The notes under the pieces are model-generated. The model had not been told where the DNA came from. It saw only the letters and a program-made list of their open reading frames with translations, and ran no database searches. From CAMDMI01 sp036759185 (GTDB lineage: Bacteria; Bacteroidota; Bacteroidia; Cytophagales; Flexibacteraceae): a stretch of 8,239 bases of DNA. Positions 1 to 8,000 of the stretch are shown here, one piece after another. Location: the NCBI GenBank assembly GCA_036759185.1, contig DAIOVD010000184.1, positions 1 through 8,239 of the forward strand, given 5' to 3'. Every line of letters begins with the position of its first letter. The stretch's first letter is position 1. The position numbers and the translations under genes were made by a program.

Positions 1-2130
1 CACAACAGCCATATTCTGCAGGATGGCAAAATCCTCATCACGGGAAATTTTGTGAAGTACAACCGTCTGGCTTCAAAAAACATCGCCCGGCTTTTATCAA
101 ATGGATTGCCGGATGCCAGCTTTCAATCGGGGGCAGGAACAGACACCACCGTTCTTTGTGCCGAACAGCAATCCAACGGAACTATACTCATTGGGGGATT
201 GTTCCGGAAATACAACGGTATTACAAAACAGTATTTGGCCCGGATTGGCGTGAATGGATTGCTGGACAATTCATTTCAAACAACAGTTGACAGTATGGTG
301 CAGGCTATTCAAATACTGCCAAATCAGAAAATCCTGATTGCGGGCAATTTCACCCAATGCAATGGCCAGAGCCGGAACCGCATTGCCATCCTCAATCCGG
401 ATGGTTCGCTTTCTTCCGATCCTGATTTTGGATCAGGTGCAAATGGGCCTGTTCTAACGGTTGCTCTTCAGGCAGATGGTAAAATCCTGATAGGAGGTTC
501 CTTCACGACTTTTAATGGCCAGGTGAAACAACCCATTCGTTTACTTTCGGATGGATCATTTGATTCCGGATTTCTTGGGAATATTCCTGGGTTTGATCCT
601 TCCCAGGAAGTAACAAAACTGGTTCCCGCTCAGGACGGAGGAATCTGGATGATCTGGTCTGGTGGACTTCAAAAATTAAAGGCAGACGGAACTCCTGCTA
701 ACAGTTTTGTTTGCCCAAACATGGGAAGCTGGATAAACTTTTTCAGGTTAAATGATGTGGTTGAGGATGGAAATACCGTACTTCTGGCAGGTGCATTTGG
801 ATGGGTAGGAACCAATTCCAACCGCTGTGCCAGCTTAATCAGAATGGACCTTCATGGAAATCTGATTAACTTATGCGCTGCAGCCTGGGGTGACTCCTGG
901 ATTATGGATCTGGATGTACTTCCCGGAGGTAAAATCCTGGCTTCCGGGGGCATTTACCCTATGTATCCAGGAGTTGGACCAATGGGAATCAGCCGGTTGC
1001 AAACCAATCTTCGGGTAGACCCAACCTTCAATGCCTCCCAATACACTGCCGGTGTTTGGAATGTGGCAGAACAGCCGGATCGTAAGCTAATTATTACAGG
1101 TACATTTCACCATGTTCAAGGCCAGGAACGTCAGCGGATTGCCCGGCTGAATGAGGATGGCACATTAGACCCGACATTCTATGCCAAAATAGGCGATTTA
1201 CACAATAGAGAATATGATCCGGGGGGACTGGTTACAAGTAATACAAGGATACAACCCGATGGTAAAATACTGGTTTCCGGGTGGTTTTACAGGGTGAATG
1301 ATCTTCCGGCAAGAAGGCTGGTAAGACTCCATCCGGATGGCTCACTGGATGCCAGTTTTAAAGTTGATACCACAGTTCTGACCAGTGACGTGCAGGATCC
1401 GCCATTGCTGCTTTGTCCGGATGGAAAGATGTACACCAACAAAGGAAAATTCCCCTATCGGCTTTTGCCAAATGGAAGCATTGACCCATCCTTCCAGATT
1501 CCGGCCATCACGAACAATGGAGGACTTATCAGGTCTATGGCTTTGCAGGCCGATGGAAAGTTGCTTTTTGTAGTAGATAGAATGACACAGGTAAATGGGG
1601 TTAACCGAAAAATCATCGCCCGACTATTACCGAATGGTCAGTTGGATCCTGACTTTAATGTTGGAACCGGCCCTGTGATGGCAAACAATTATACAGAAAC
1701 ACGAATTCGCCCCCTCGCAAACGGCAAGATTTTATTCTCTGCCACTTTCACTTCGTTTAACGGATCTTCAAGGCGAAATCTTGTCCGGCTGTTACCCAAC
1801 GGAAATGTGGATCCGGACTTTAATCTCAATACGTCACTGGCGCATAAGGATGCCCTGATCGTCTGTGTTCAAAGCGATGGTAAAATCCTTCTTTCGTTGG
1901 GCATAAATGCTCCGGTAGGTGGCATGGATTATTTTCTTGTACGGATTGATTCATCTGGTAATCAGGACTTGACATTCACACCTCTTCCCTTGATCAGCCA
2001 CCGGCTTACCGGAACGCTGTTGGCTTCGGGGAATATCATTTTGAGTGGAAATGGCGCTGCAGGCACACTTAAGGCCGCTTTCCCGGACGATAATGCCCAA
2101 CATACCGGAAAGGAGCTGATTCGTCTTTTT
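1..2130 (+). repeat. Delta-60 repeat array within the first large protein (about 14 units)
   Basis: Degenerate protein repeats of about 40-60 residues. Each has a strand of the type (Q/L)xDGKILIxGxF, a variable NG..R turn, and a closing (I/L)xRLxxDGxLDPxF. Clear units begin near 19, 163, 319, 469, 1075, 1255, 1411, 1546, 1714 and 1870. Units near 631, 757 and 922 are divergent, and the last (about 2000-2130) is very worn. Divergence between units is high, so this is an old propeller array rather than a recent DNA-level expansion. In this family the repeats fold into seven-bladed-type beta-propellers, so about 14 units would suit two propellers; that number is inference. Confidence 0.85.
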
Positions 2131-3891
2131 GGTAACCCAACCAATCTGCCAGACCCATACAATTTGATTAAGGGTACCGTATTTAAGAATGTAAACAACG
2201 ATTGCATCAAAGATGCCAATGAAGACCCTGCTCTTTACCGGATAATGAAGGCGACACCCGGGCCGGTTTGGGGAAATACAGGAACCAACGGACAATATGA
2301 AATCAAATCTGACTCCGGTGTTTACCAGGTTTCTCAGGTCCTGAATCAATTTCAAAATCTGATTGAAAACCAGGTCTGCCCGATCAGTAATGCAAGTCAT
2401 ACCGCCAGTTTTGAACATACATTGGGCGATACCATATCCGGACTTGATTTTGCCAACAACGCAGTTGAATGTCCATTTCTTACAGTAAGTGTGGCCTCCA
2501 ACCGAAGACGATGCTATCACGTAGAGAATACGTTTGTTAATGTATTTAATCAGGGCTATGCCGCCTCTTCACCCCAAACAAAGGCCTATGTAAAATTGCC
2601 GAAATGGGTCACGCTTCAATCTGCTTCCATGGCTTACACATTCAACCCTGCTGACAGTACCTATATTTTCAACATTGGCACCATCCAGGCTCATTCAGGC
2701 GTCACCATTCAAATCACAGACTACGCTGCCTGTGGTCCGGATTATGGAAACATAATCCTTGTCTATTCGGCATGGGTAACGCCCTCCAACAATTGCATTC
2801 CGGTATCTCCCAATTTTGATGGTGTGGATCTTACGGTGAATGCAGGGTGCAAAGACGAAAAGCCACGGTTTAAAGTGCTCAACAAGGGAACCTTTATGGC
2901 AAGTGCCCGGGCATTGCGGGTTTATGTGGACAGCCTGTTTGCATTCCAGCATTATTTTCAATTGGGTGCTGGTGATAGCCTTGTTTTTGCACCTCTGGTT
3001 TCCGGGGACCATACCGTTCGGGTTGAAGTACCCCAATCACCCTTTCATCCCACATCGTCGTTTGCGGCAGATGAAACCAACTGCCTTGGTATGCCGGATG
3101 GATTCCGGTATTTTGCTCCGCCCGTTCATCCCAATGTATCCATCAATGGCCTTCCTCTGGAAGGACCTGCAGGGAGAAATGCATTGCAGGTCTCTCCTAT
3201 TGGTTCTGGAACGGAAGGTAAAATACTCGCAAACCGAAGCCTCACCTATCGGATAAATTTTCAGAATACCTCTTCGGATTCGATTCATCATGTGGTCATT
3301 ATGGATACCCTGCCAGAAATGGTGGATATGAGTACCCTGCAATTGGGCGCATCATCACACCCGTATCAATTTTCCGTTTCTGGCTCGGGAAGACCAGTTC
3401 TTACATTCAGTTTGAATGGAATCTCATTACCAGACAGTGGTGTGAACGAACTGGCGAGCAATGGCTTTGTCAGTTTCAGCATTATGCCATTCGGATCAAC
3501 TCCCCTCGGCACCCGGATTGAAAATTCTGCAACCATTTATATGGATTACCAGAAACCACTTTCCACCAACCAGACGCTCAACACCCTTTATAATCCGGAT
3601 CTTGTTCCGGGACTGGTCGATTCGATTCAGATCATAACCTCGGTTAAGGAGGTCCACTTGTCAGGACAAAAGATTTCCATTTTCCCAAATCCAACAAAAG
3701 GGAATCTGGAGATTAATCTGCCGGAAGCGGGACAGATGCAACTTTTTAACGTTCAGGGAGAAAGGGTGATGGAGGGTTCCGTCCGGAAAGGGTCGAATCC
3801 GATCCAACTGACAACTCTTCCAAAAGGACTTTATCTGGTTCGTTTTCAGATTGGAGAACAACAGGAAGTGCGGAAACTGGTGCTGGAATAA
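1..3891 (+). CDS. Large secreted delta-60 repeat beta-propeller protein with T9SS type A sorting domain (5' partial)
   Basis: The frame is open from base 1 to a TAA at 3889-3891 (1296 visible residues). The GTG at 52 lies inside a repeat (DGKILITGNFVKYN) and is an internal Val, so the true start and signal peptide lie upstream. Domains in order: about 14 delta-60 repeats (1 to ~2130), with cores such as DGKILIGGSF followed by IARLLPNGxLDPxF; a carboxypeptidase-regulatory/SdrD-B-like domain opening with GTVFKNVNNDCIKD (from 2173); two cysteine-containing beta-sandwich-like segments (about 2467-3120); a DUF7619-like domain (about 3169-3590, with LTYRINFQN, SSHPYQF and IENSATIYMDY); and a T9SS type A CTD (3673-3888, ISIFPNPTKG then GLYLVRF). 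The family knowledge implies Sec export, outer-membrane passage by T9SS and CTD cleavage with surface attachment or release. The binding partner is unknown; an adhesion or matrix role is inference. The C-terminal ~400 residues are paralogous to those of the gene starting at 4942. In DUF7619 the usual DPNDK is replaced by GRNAL. The next gene is convergent. Confidence 0.93.
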   Translation, partial: HNSHILQDGKILITGNFVKYNRLASKNIARLLSNGLPDASFQSGAGTDTTVLCAEQQSNGTILIGGLFRKYNGITKQYLARIGVNGLLDNSFQTTVDSMVQAIQILPNQKILIAGNFTQCNGQSRNRIAILNPDGSLSSDPDFGSGANGPVLTVALQADGKILIGGSFTTFNGQVKQPIRLLSDGSFDSGFLGNIPGFDPSQEVTKLVPAQDGGIWMIWSGGLQKLKADGTPANSFVCPNMGSWINFFRLNDVVEDGNTVLLAGAFGWVGTNSNRCASLIRMDLHGNLINLCAAAWGDSWIMDLDVLPGGKILASGGIYPMYPGVGPMGISRLQTNLRVDPTFNASQYTAGVWNVAEQPDRKLIITGTFHHVQGQERQRIARLNEDGTLDPTFYAKIGDLHNREYDPGGLVTSNTRIQPDGKILVSGWFYRVNDLPARRLVRLHPDGSLDASFKVDTTVLTSDVQDPPLLLCPDGKMYTNKGKFPYRLLPNGSIDPSFQIPAITNNGGLIRSMALQADGKLLFVVDRMTQVNGVNRKIIARLLPNGQLDPDFNVGTGPVMANNYTETRIRPLANGKILFSATFTSFNGSSRRNLVRLLPNGNVDPDFNLNTSLAHKDALIVCVQSDGKILLSLGINAPVGGMDYFLVRIDSSGNQDLTFTPLPLISHRLTGTLLASGNIILSGNGAAGTLKAAFPDDNAQHTGKELIRLFGNPTNLPDPYNLIKGTVFKNVNNDCIKDANEDPALYRIMKATPGPVWGNTGTNGQYEIKSDSGVYQVSQVLNQFQNLIENQVCPISNASHTASFEHTLGDTISGLDFANNAVECPFLTVSVASNRRRCYHVENTFVNVFNQGYAASSPQTKAYVKLPKWVTLQSASMAYTFNPADSTYIFNIGTIQAHSGVTIQITDYAACGPDYGNIILVYSAWVTPSNNCIPVSPNFDGVDLTVNAGCKDEKPRFKVLNKGTFMASARALRVYVDSLFAFQHYFQLGAGDSLVFAPLVSGDHTVRVEVPQSPFHPTSSFAADETNCLGMPDGFRYFAPPVHPNVSINGLPLEGPAGRNALQVSPIGSGTEGKILANRSLTYRINFQNTSSDSIHHVVIMDTLPEMVDMSTLQLGASSHPYQFSVSGSGRPVLTFSLNGISLPDSGVNELASNGFVSFSIMPFGSTPLGTRIENSATIYMDYQKPLSTNQTLNTLYNPDLVPGLVDSIQIITSVKEVHLSGQKISIFPNPTKGNLEINLPEAGQMQLFNVQGERVMEGSVRKGSNPIQLTTLPKGLYLVRFQIGEQQEVRKLVLE
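3673..3888 (+). other. T9SS type A C-terminal sorting domain (coding segment)
   Basis: The last ~72 residues follow the Por-secretion-tail pattern: ISIFPNPTKGNLEINL, then the strand MQLFNVQGERV, a G-x-N-P-I-Q-L strand, LPKGLYLVRF, and a basic/hydrophobic end VRKLVLE directly before the stop. In Bacteroidota this domain directs Sec-exported proteins through the type IX secretion system and is usually removed on the cell surface. It shows that the gene is complete at its 3' end. Confidence 0.93.
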
Positions 3892-4063
3892 GTGCCTGTC
3901 AACCGAATGTCAATGTGCACCTTACCGAAAAGAGAAAAAATAGATGCTTACGCTTTGGTAAACTTTGGCGCAATGTTTCCGAAACTTTGGCGCAAACTTT
4001 CCGAAACATTGGCGCAATCTTTCCGCAACATTGGCGCAATCTTTCCGGATATCCTGGTTAATG
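3892..4063. other. Convergent intergenic spacer (172 bp)
   Basis: This lies between the stop of the delta-60 protein and the stop of the HU-like gene. It holds the tandem repeat and an 8-bp perfect palindrome GGATATCC at 4047-4054. I found no canonical GC-rich hairpin followed by a T-run on either strand. The nearest candidate on the minus strand is a T-rich tract opposite the A-rich run at about 3929-3941, without a convincing stem. Short open frames here read through the 22-bp repeat and look spurious. Confidence 0.7.
3964..4047. repeat. 22-bp tandem repeat, 3.8 copies, of alternating 11-bp dyads, in the convergent spacer
   Basis: Four units begin at 3964, 3986, 4008 and 4030; the last lacks its final bases. 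Each unit is one 11-mer of the type WTTGGCGCAAW followed by one of the type STTTCCGMAAC. A worn partial copy (TTTGGTAAAC) precedes the array at 3954-3963. The first half is a dyad ATTG-GCG-CAAT (units 3 and 4) or TTTG-GCG-CAAA (unit 2). The second half is a dyad GTTTC-C-GAAAC (unit 1), weakening in later units. The 22-bp period is not a multiple of three, so this is not a coding repeat. It lies between the 3' ends of two convergent genes. Function is unknown: protein binding, transcript 3'-end structure or simple replication slippage are all possible. Confidence 0.85.
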
Positions 4064-4768
4064 TTACGAGCAAACAAGGTTATCCGGAAGTATTCCCTGC
4101 CGCAAAGACTTTGTGCCGGCATAGTATTTCCGAACGACGATCTGGTAGGTACCCGGTGCTAAGACCGGAATCTGAAACATCAGTTTCTGTGGTTCGAGGA
4201 TGGACACAACCCGTACCTGCGTTTCCTGTTTACTGACGGTATCAATAAAAAAGATACCGGCCTTAGGCTCCCCTGCCTCGTATTTGAGTTCATATCCATA
4301 AAGTTCTCCAATGCTACCTCCCGTAAGCGTCTGGTTCTCAACGCCAGAGTTATGGTCGGTAAAACTGACAGGCATAGGCTTCCTTTCTTTCCCGATTTCC
4401 CTTTGAGCAGTGGCTTTTTTCATCCGTTTGGTGAAGGCAGTTCCTTTGCTCAGGGTTACTTCGATGGAATGCCGGGCCGGGTCGAAAACATCCCTTTTTG
4501 ATTCGAAATGTCCTTTAATGGTTGGCCGGGCATTGAACACCGGGGTGTTGACATGGTATCCCTCGGCTACCGCTTCCATCACTTCCTGTTCATACAGCCG
4601 GATGGCACCCCGGAGATCGACTTCGGTAAAAGATGTTCCCCGGAGGAGCATGCGTTTTACCACATCGTCGTGCCCAAGGACACCCCTGGGCATGACCCGG
4701 GCAAAAAAGGTTTTGGAGGCCGCCGAAAACGTTCCGGACAGAATTTTAAAGAGAATTGGGAGCGACAT
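4064..4768 (-). CDS. HU-like DNA-binding domain protein with C-terminal DUF4469
   Basis: A complete 234-residue protein. The start is the ATG at 4766-4768: the in-frame TGA at 4832-4834 is the nearest upstream stop and no ATG, GTG or TTG lies between. No Shine-Dalgarno sequence is seen, as is usual in Bacteroidota. Residues 1-125 fit the HU/IHF-like domain found in Bacteroidota: MSLPILFKIL opening, acidic helix GHDDVVKRMLLRG, EVDLRGAIRLYEQ helix, then GYHVNTPVFNARPTIKGHF and FDPARHSIEV, ending in a basic stretch (KRMKKATAQR). Residues 132-232 fit DUF4469, an Ig-like domain: LTGGSIGELYGYELKY, GIFFID, LMFQIPVLAPGTYQIVVR. The family is thought to be nucleoid-associated; target sites and physiological role are not established. 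The gene is convergent with the gene on its downstream side and divergent from the one on its upstream side, so it is probably transcribed alone. Length is normal and nothing appears broken. Confidence 0.88.
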   Translation of the reverse strand: MSLPILFKILSGTFSAASKTFFARVMPRGVLGHDDVVKRMLLRGTSFTEVDLRGAIRLYEQEVMEAVAEGYHVNTPVFNARPTIKGHFESKRDVFDPARHSIEVTLSKGTAFTKRMKKATAQREIGKERKPMPVSFTDHNSGVENQTLTGGSIGELYGYELKYEAGEPKAGIFFIDTVSKQETQVRVVSILEPQKLMFQIPVLAPGTYQIVVRKYYAGTKSLRQGILPDNLVCS

Positions 4769-4941
4769 GGTAAACAGAATTGGACGGGTAAAAATAGGTT
4801 TTGGGGGTGGAGATGCAAGGATATTGGACGATCAAAAGGTAGCGTTCTCTGATGAGCAAGGATTTATCAATTTCTTTTCGGAGGTTTCAAGCGAAAAGTT
4901 CTTTGTTTGAGTCTAACCCATGAGCTTTATATAATGATAAT
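4769..4941. promoter_or_regulatory. Divergent promoter region (173 bp)
   Basis: This is the only space available for promoters of the minus-strand HU-like gene and the plus-strand Asp-box protein. On the plus side an AT-rich run lies directly before the ATG. On the minus side the motif TACCTTTTG (complement of 4832-4840) resembles the Bacteroidota -7 element TAnnTTTG with one extra base, but I see no matching -33 TTTG at the right spacing, so that promoter is not assigned. No operator-like inverted repeat stands out. Confidence 0.5.
4906..4935 (+). promoter_or_regulatory. Candidate promoter of the Asp-box protein gene
   Basis: TTTG at 4906-4909 is followed, after 20 bases, by TATAAT at 4930-4935. 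The TTTG and spacing resemble the Bacteroidota -33/-7 promoter, although the downstream element matches the classic -10 better than TAnnTTTG. The hexamer ends six bases before the ATG at 4942, so the transcript would have almost no leader. Alternatively the AT-rich run serves translation initiation and the real promoter lies further upstream. Confidence 0.3.
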
Positions 4942-5004
4942 ATGAAATCACTCATTTCTACCCTAATCCTCCTTTCGATCCTTTGTTGTTTTAAGGTTCA
5001 AAGC
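4942..5004 (+). other. Signal peptide coding segment of the Asp-box protein
   Basis: A short charged start (MKS) is followed by a hydrophobic stretch of about 14 residues and then KVQSQSNL. Signal peptidase I cleavage near VQS or SQS (residues 19-23) is likely. The Cys pair at residues 15-16 is preceded by S-I-L, a poor lipobox, so a lipoprotein is less likely. The exact cleavage site is not certain. Confidence 0.8.
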
Positions 5005-8000
5005 CAATCGAATCTTGTACTTCAAAATCCACAAGTTGAAACAGGATCATTCCTTTATCTCCATGCGATTGACTCTCTTCATGTCCTTGGTTTTCGGGCT
5101 GAATCGAAACGCCAGATTTTGCTTAGTACTCAAAATGGAGGCCAATCATGGAAAAACAGGAAGTTCAACCTTGGTGTAACTGTTGGATTTTATGGGATGA
5201 ATTTTGGTCCAGGTAAAAAAATCGGTCTGTCACCCTTAACCGGACTTAATAATGTGCGTACGACCGATGGAGGTTACACATGGGCAACTGTTCCAACTCC
5301 AAATAATATAGGATTCTTCCTGTTTGATTTTCTAACCGACTCTCTTGTATTTGCTCATGAGATGTTTGGACTGGTGTATAAATCAACAAATGGTGGAATT
5401 TCATGGACACCAGTAAACACCCCGATTACCAATGTGCAAAGCCCTGGTTTAAATTTTCCAGAAGAAATTCAATCTGTAAATGATTCCGTTATGATTTATC
5501 GGGGTGATTATAAAGTCTTTAGAACTTCTAATATGGGACAATCCTGGCAAGAGATCAGCCAGGTTTTTCGTTTGGTCAATGCAACATTAGAATATGATAT
5601 AATCACAAAGGTGCATAGTCACTTATTGCTCGTCCGCGGAGACTCAGGCAGAATTGGCAGGTCCGTTGATTTAGGAAATACATGGTCAAGGATTCAGCTG
5701 CCAGGTATTCCGTTTTCAGCTAAAATTACAGAAATCATCCCCATTGATTCTCTTTTCTGCTTCGCAACGACCAATATCGGGCAAATCTACAAAACCGAAG
5801 ATGGAGGATTAACATGGATGGTTGTAAATTCCCGACTACCCTTTGCATTTGGGAAAAGGTCAAGATTCCTGAATAAGACCCAAGGATTTGCTGCCGGCGA
5901 ATATGGTGGAATTTACAGCACTCAAAATGGCGGTATTACATGGAAATCTATTCTTAATGGCAATATTGAGTCAAATTCAAATATTGTCTCTCAAGGAAAA
6001 AACAGGGTTTGGATGATTTCGTCACCTGACGAAAGGCAATGGGAAGATTATTCTCTTCCATTTCGCAAGTCCGATGATCGCGGTATCACCTGGAAAAAAG
6101 TGAAAGGCCCGGCCTGCAGCAAACTTCAGTTCCCTTCATCTTCGGTTGCATATGCCGGAATTCCGGAACTTTCCAAATCAAGCAATGGTGGCCTGACTTG
6201 GAGGCCTATTATACCAGATTCCATCCGAAATGCCTTTTCTCTCTTGGAAGATTTTGACTTCCCGGCACCAAAACATGGATTCGCATTGTTTAACAAAGGA
6301 GTGGCAGTAACGGATGGAGCCAATGACTGGAACATTTCCATTAATAAAAATTATCAGGGATCTACATGGCAGTTTCGGAAAGTGGTTTGCGTGGATTCAT
6401 TAAATGCCTTTGTATTCGCCGATTCTTCATTTAATGGCTTCAGTCAAAGCTATTTATTTTGCTTCAAAACGACCAATGGAGGAGCAAATTGGATAGTCAA
6501 GCAAACAGGAATTGGCTCTGGAACCATTCGATTAATTTCTGTTCCTGATCCCCAAAATGTATTTATTTACTTCACAAGTTCCGTTTCGCAATCACAATCA
6601 GGATTATATCGCTCAATCAATGGTGCAGATGGTTTTTCATTTCTAAGTCAGAGTGTTTCCAATTCAGATTTGTTGACTGAAATGAAGTTTTATTCACCAA
6701 ACTCCGGTTACATTTTTGTACTTGAAAAAGGGCTGTTTAAGACTGAAGATGCCGGGCAAACATGGGCGATAGCAGGTGATTCGCTTCCCAACTGCCGATC
6801 TATTTATAGTTTGCTCCTAAATCAAGATGGTTCGATCAGGTTAGCTGTGGGTGAAAGCGGTATTGTCTACGCAGATGCCACCTGGAGCGGACCAAAGCCA
6901 ACTATTGTATCTGGTTATATCGCAAAAGAAGAGAATACAAACTGCCAGATCGATTCTTCTGAATCACTTTTACCTATGCGTGTAGTTTCAGCAGAGCCTG
7001 GGCATTATTTTGCAAACACAGATTCCAGTGGTCGTTATGACTTTGTGGTTGATACTGGTAGCTATCTCATTTCCCAACTTACTCCCGAAGGACCCTTTGC
7101 AGAATTTGAAAATCAGGTTTGTCCAACTAATTCAATTGGGTTTACTGTTTCGATTCTGGAACCTTCTGATACAATTTTGGCCGGCAATTTTCTAAATAAA
7201 GTAACCTTATGTCCACGGATTGAACTTAATATAACCCATTCAACAGTTCGGCCATGTCAATATTCCAATGCCCGAATTGACGTTATTAACAGAGGGTCGC
7301 TGGTTTCAGATCCGGATTCGGTCCAACTTCGATTTCCGGCTTTTCTAAAACTCACGACTTCTTTGCTCCCCTTTCGTTACGATGCAACCGATTCCAGCTT
7401 TTACTTTCGGATTCCAGCTATTCAGCCTTTACATAAATTTCAGTTTTGGGTTGAAGACTCTGTTTCCTGCAATACAGATCTGACGGGTCAGATCCTTTGT
7501 GTAACAGCCACCATTACCAACCTACCTCCTTGCCTTCTCCAATCCCCCAACTGGGACGGAGCCGATCTTGAGGTTGCCAGCCGTTGCCAGAACGGACAAA
7601 CCAAATTTACTCTCCACAACAAAGGAGCGGCGATGTCTTCGACTTCTCAATACCAGATTTTCATTGATTCGGCTCTGGTGTATCAGGCACCTTTTCAACT
7701 GGCAGCCAACGGATCTATGACGGTATCGCTGCCAATTAACGCACCGGCAGGTTTTGTCCGGCTGGTGGTTCCGCAGTCTGCTAACCATCCCCTTTCGACC
7801 TTTGCTTCCGCCTCGGCCAACTGCGCTACAGGACTAAGCACGAATGGTATGTTTCCGCCACCCGATGAGTCGCCCCTTGTGGATATTGAGTGTTTGACGG
7901 TACGGAATTCATACGATCCCAATGACAAACAAGTCTTCCCAACCGGCTGGGGAGCTGATGGAAATGTGGAGCCAGGGACCGAATTCAAGTACACCGTCCG

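Noticed and set aside
52..54. GTG at 52 as the start of the first gene
   Set aside because: The frame is open back to base 1 and these upstream codons already read as part of a delta-60 repeat, with no signal peptide following the GTG.
1951..2520. Minus-strand 189-codon frame within the delta-60 gene
   Set aside because: It lies wholly antisense to the well-supported SdrD-B-like region, has no recognisable domain and is Cys/Ile/Arg-rich in the way of shadow frames.
3889..3960. Intrinsic terminator after the delta-60 gene
   Set aside because: Only a 4-base GTGC/GCAC pairing and an A-rich run are present; there is no strong stem followed by a T-tract on the plus strand.
4047..4054. Palindrome GGATATCC as an attachment or operator site
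   Set aside because: Eight bases of symmetry without any partner copy or context is expected by chance.
3922..4162. Other short frames across the tandem repeat on both strands
   Set aside because: Their peptides come from the repeat itself, whose 22-base period moves through all frames; none has an independent coding signal.
3892..4236. Plus-strand open frame directly after the stop of the delta-60 protein (114 codons)
   Set aside because: It is just the continuation of the same frame past the TAA, reads through the 22-bp repeat (repetitive F-R-N-I-G-A-I-F-P peptide) and overlaps the HU-like gene in antisense. There is no domain match or start signal.
4410..4910. Plus-strand frames opposite the HU-like gene (166 and 114 codons)
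   Set aside because: They are antisense shadows of a gene with recognisable domains; low-complexity, Arg/Ser-rich translations with no known motif.
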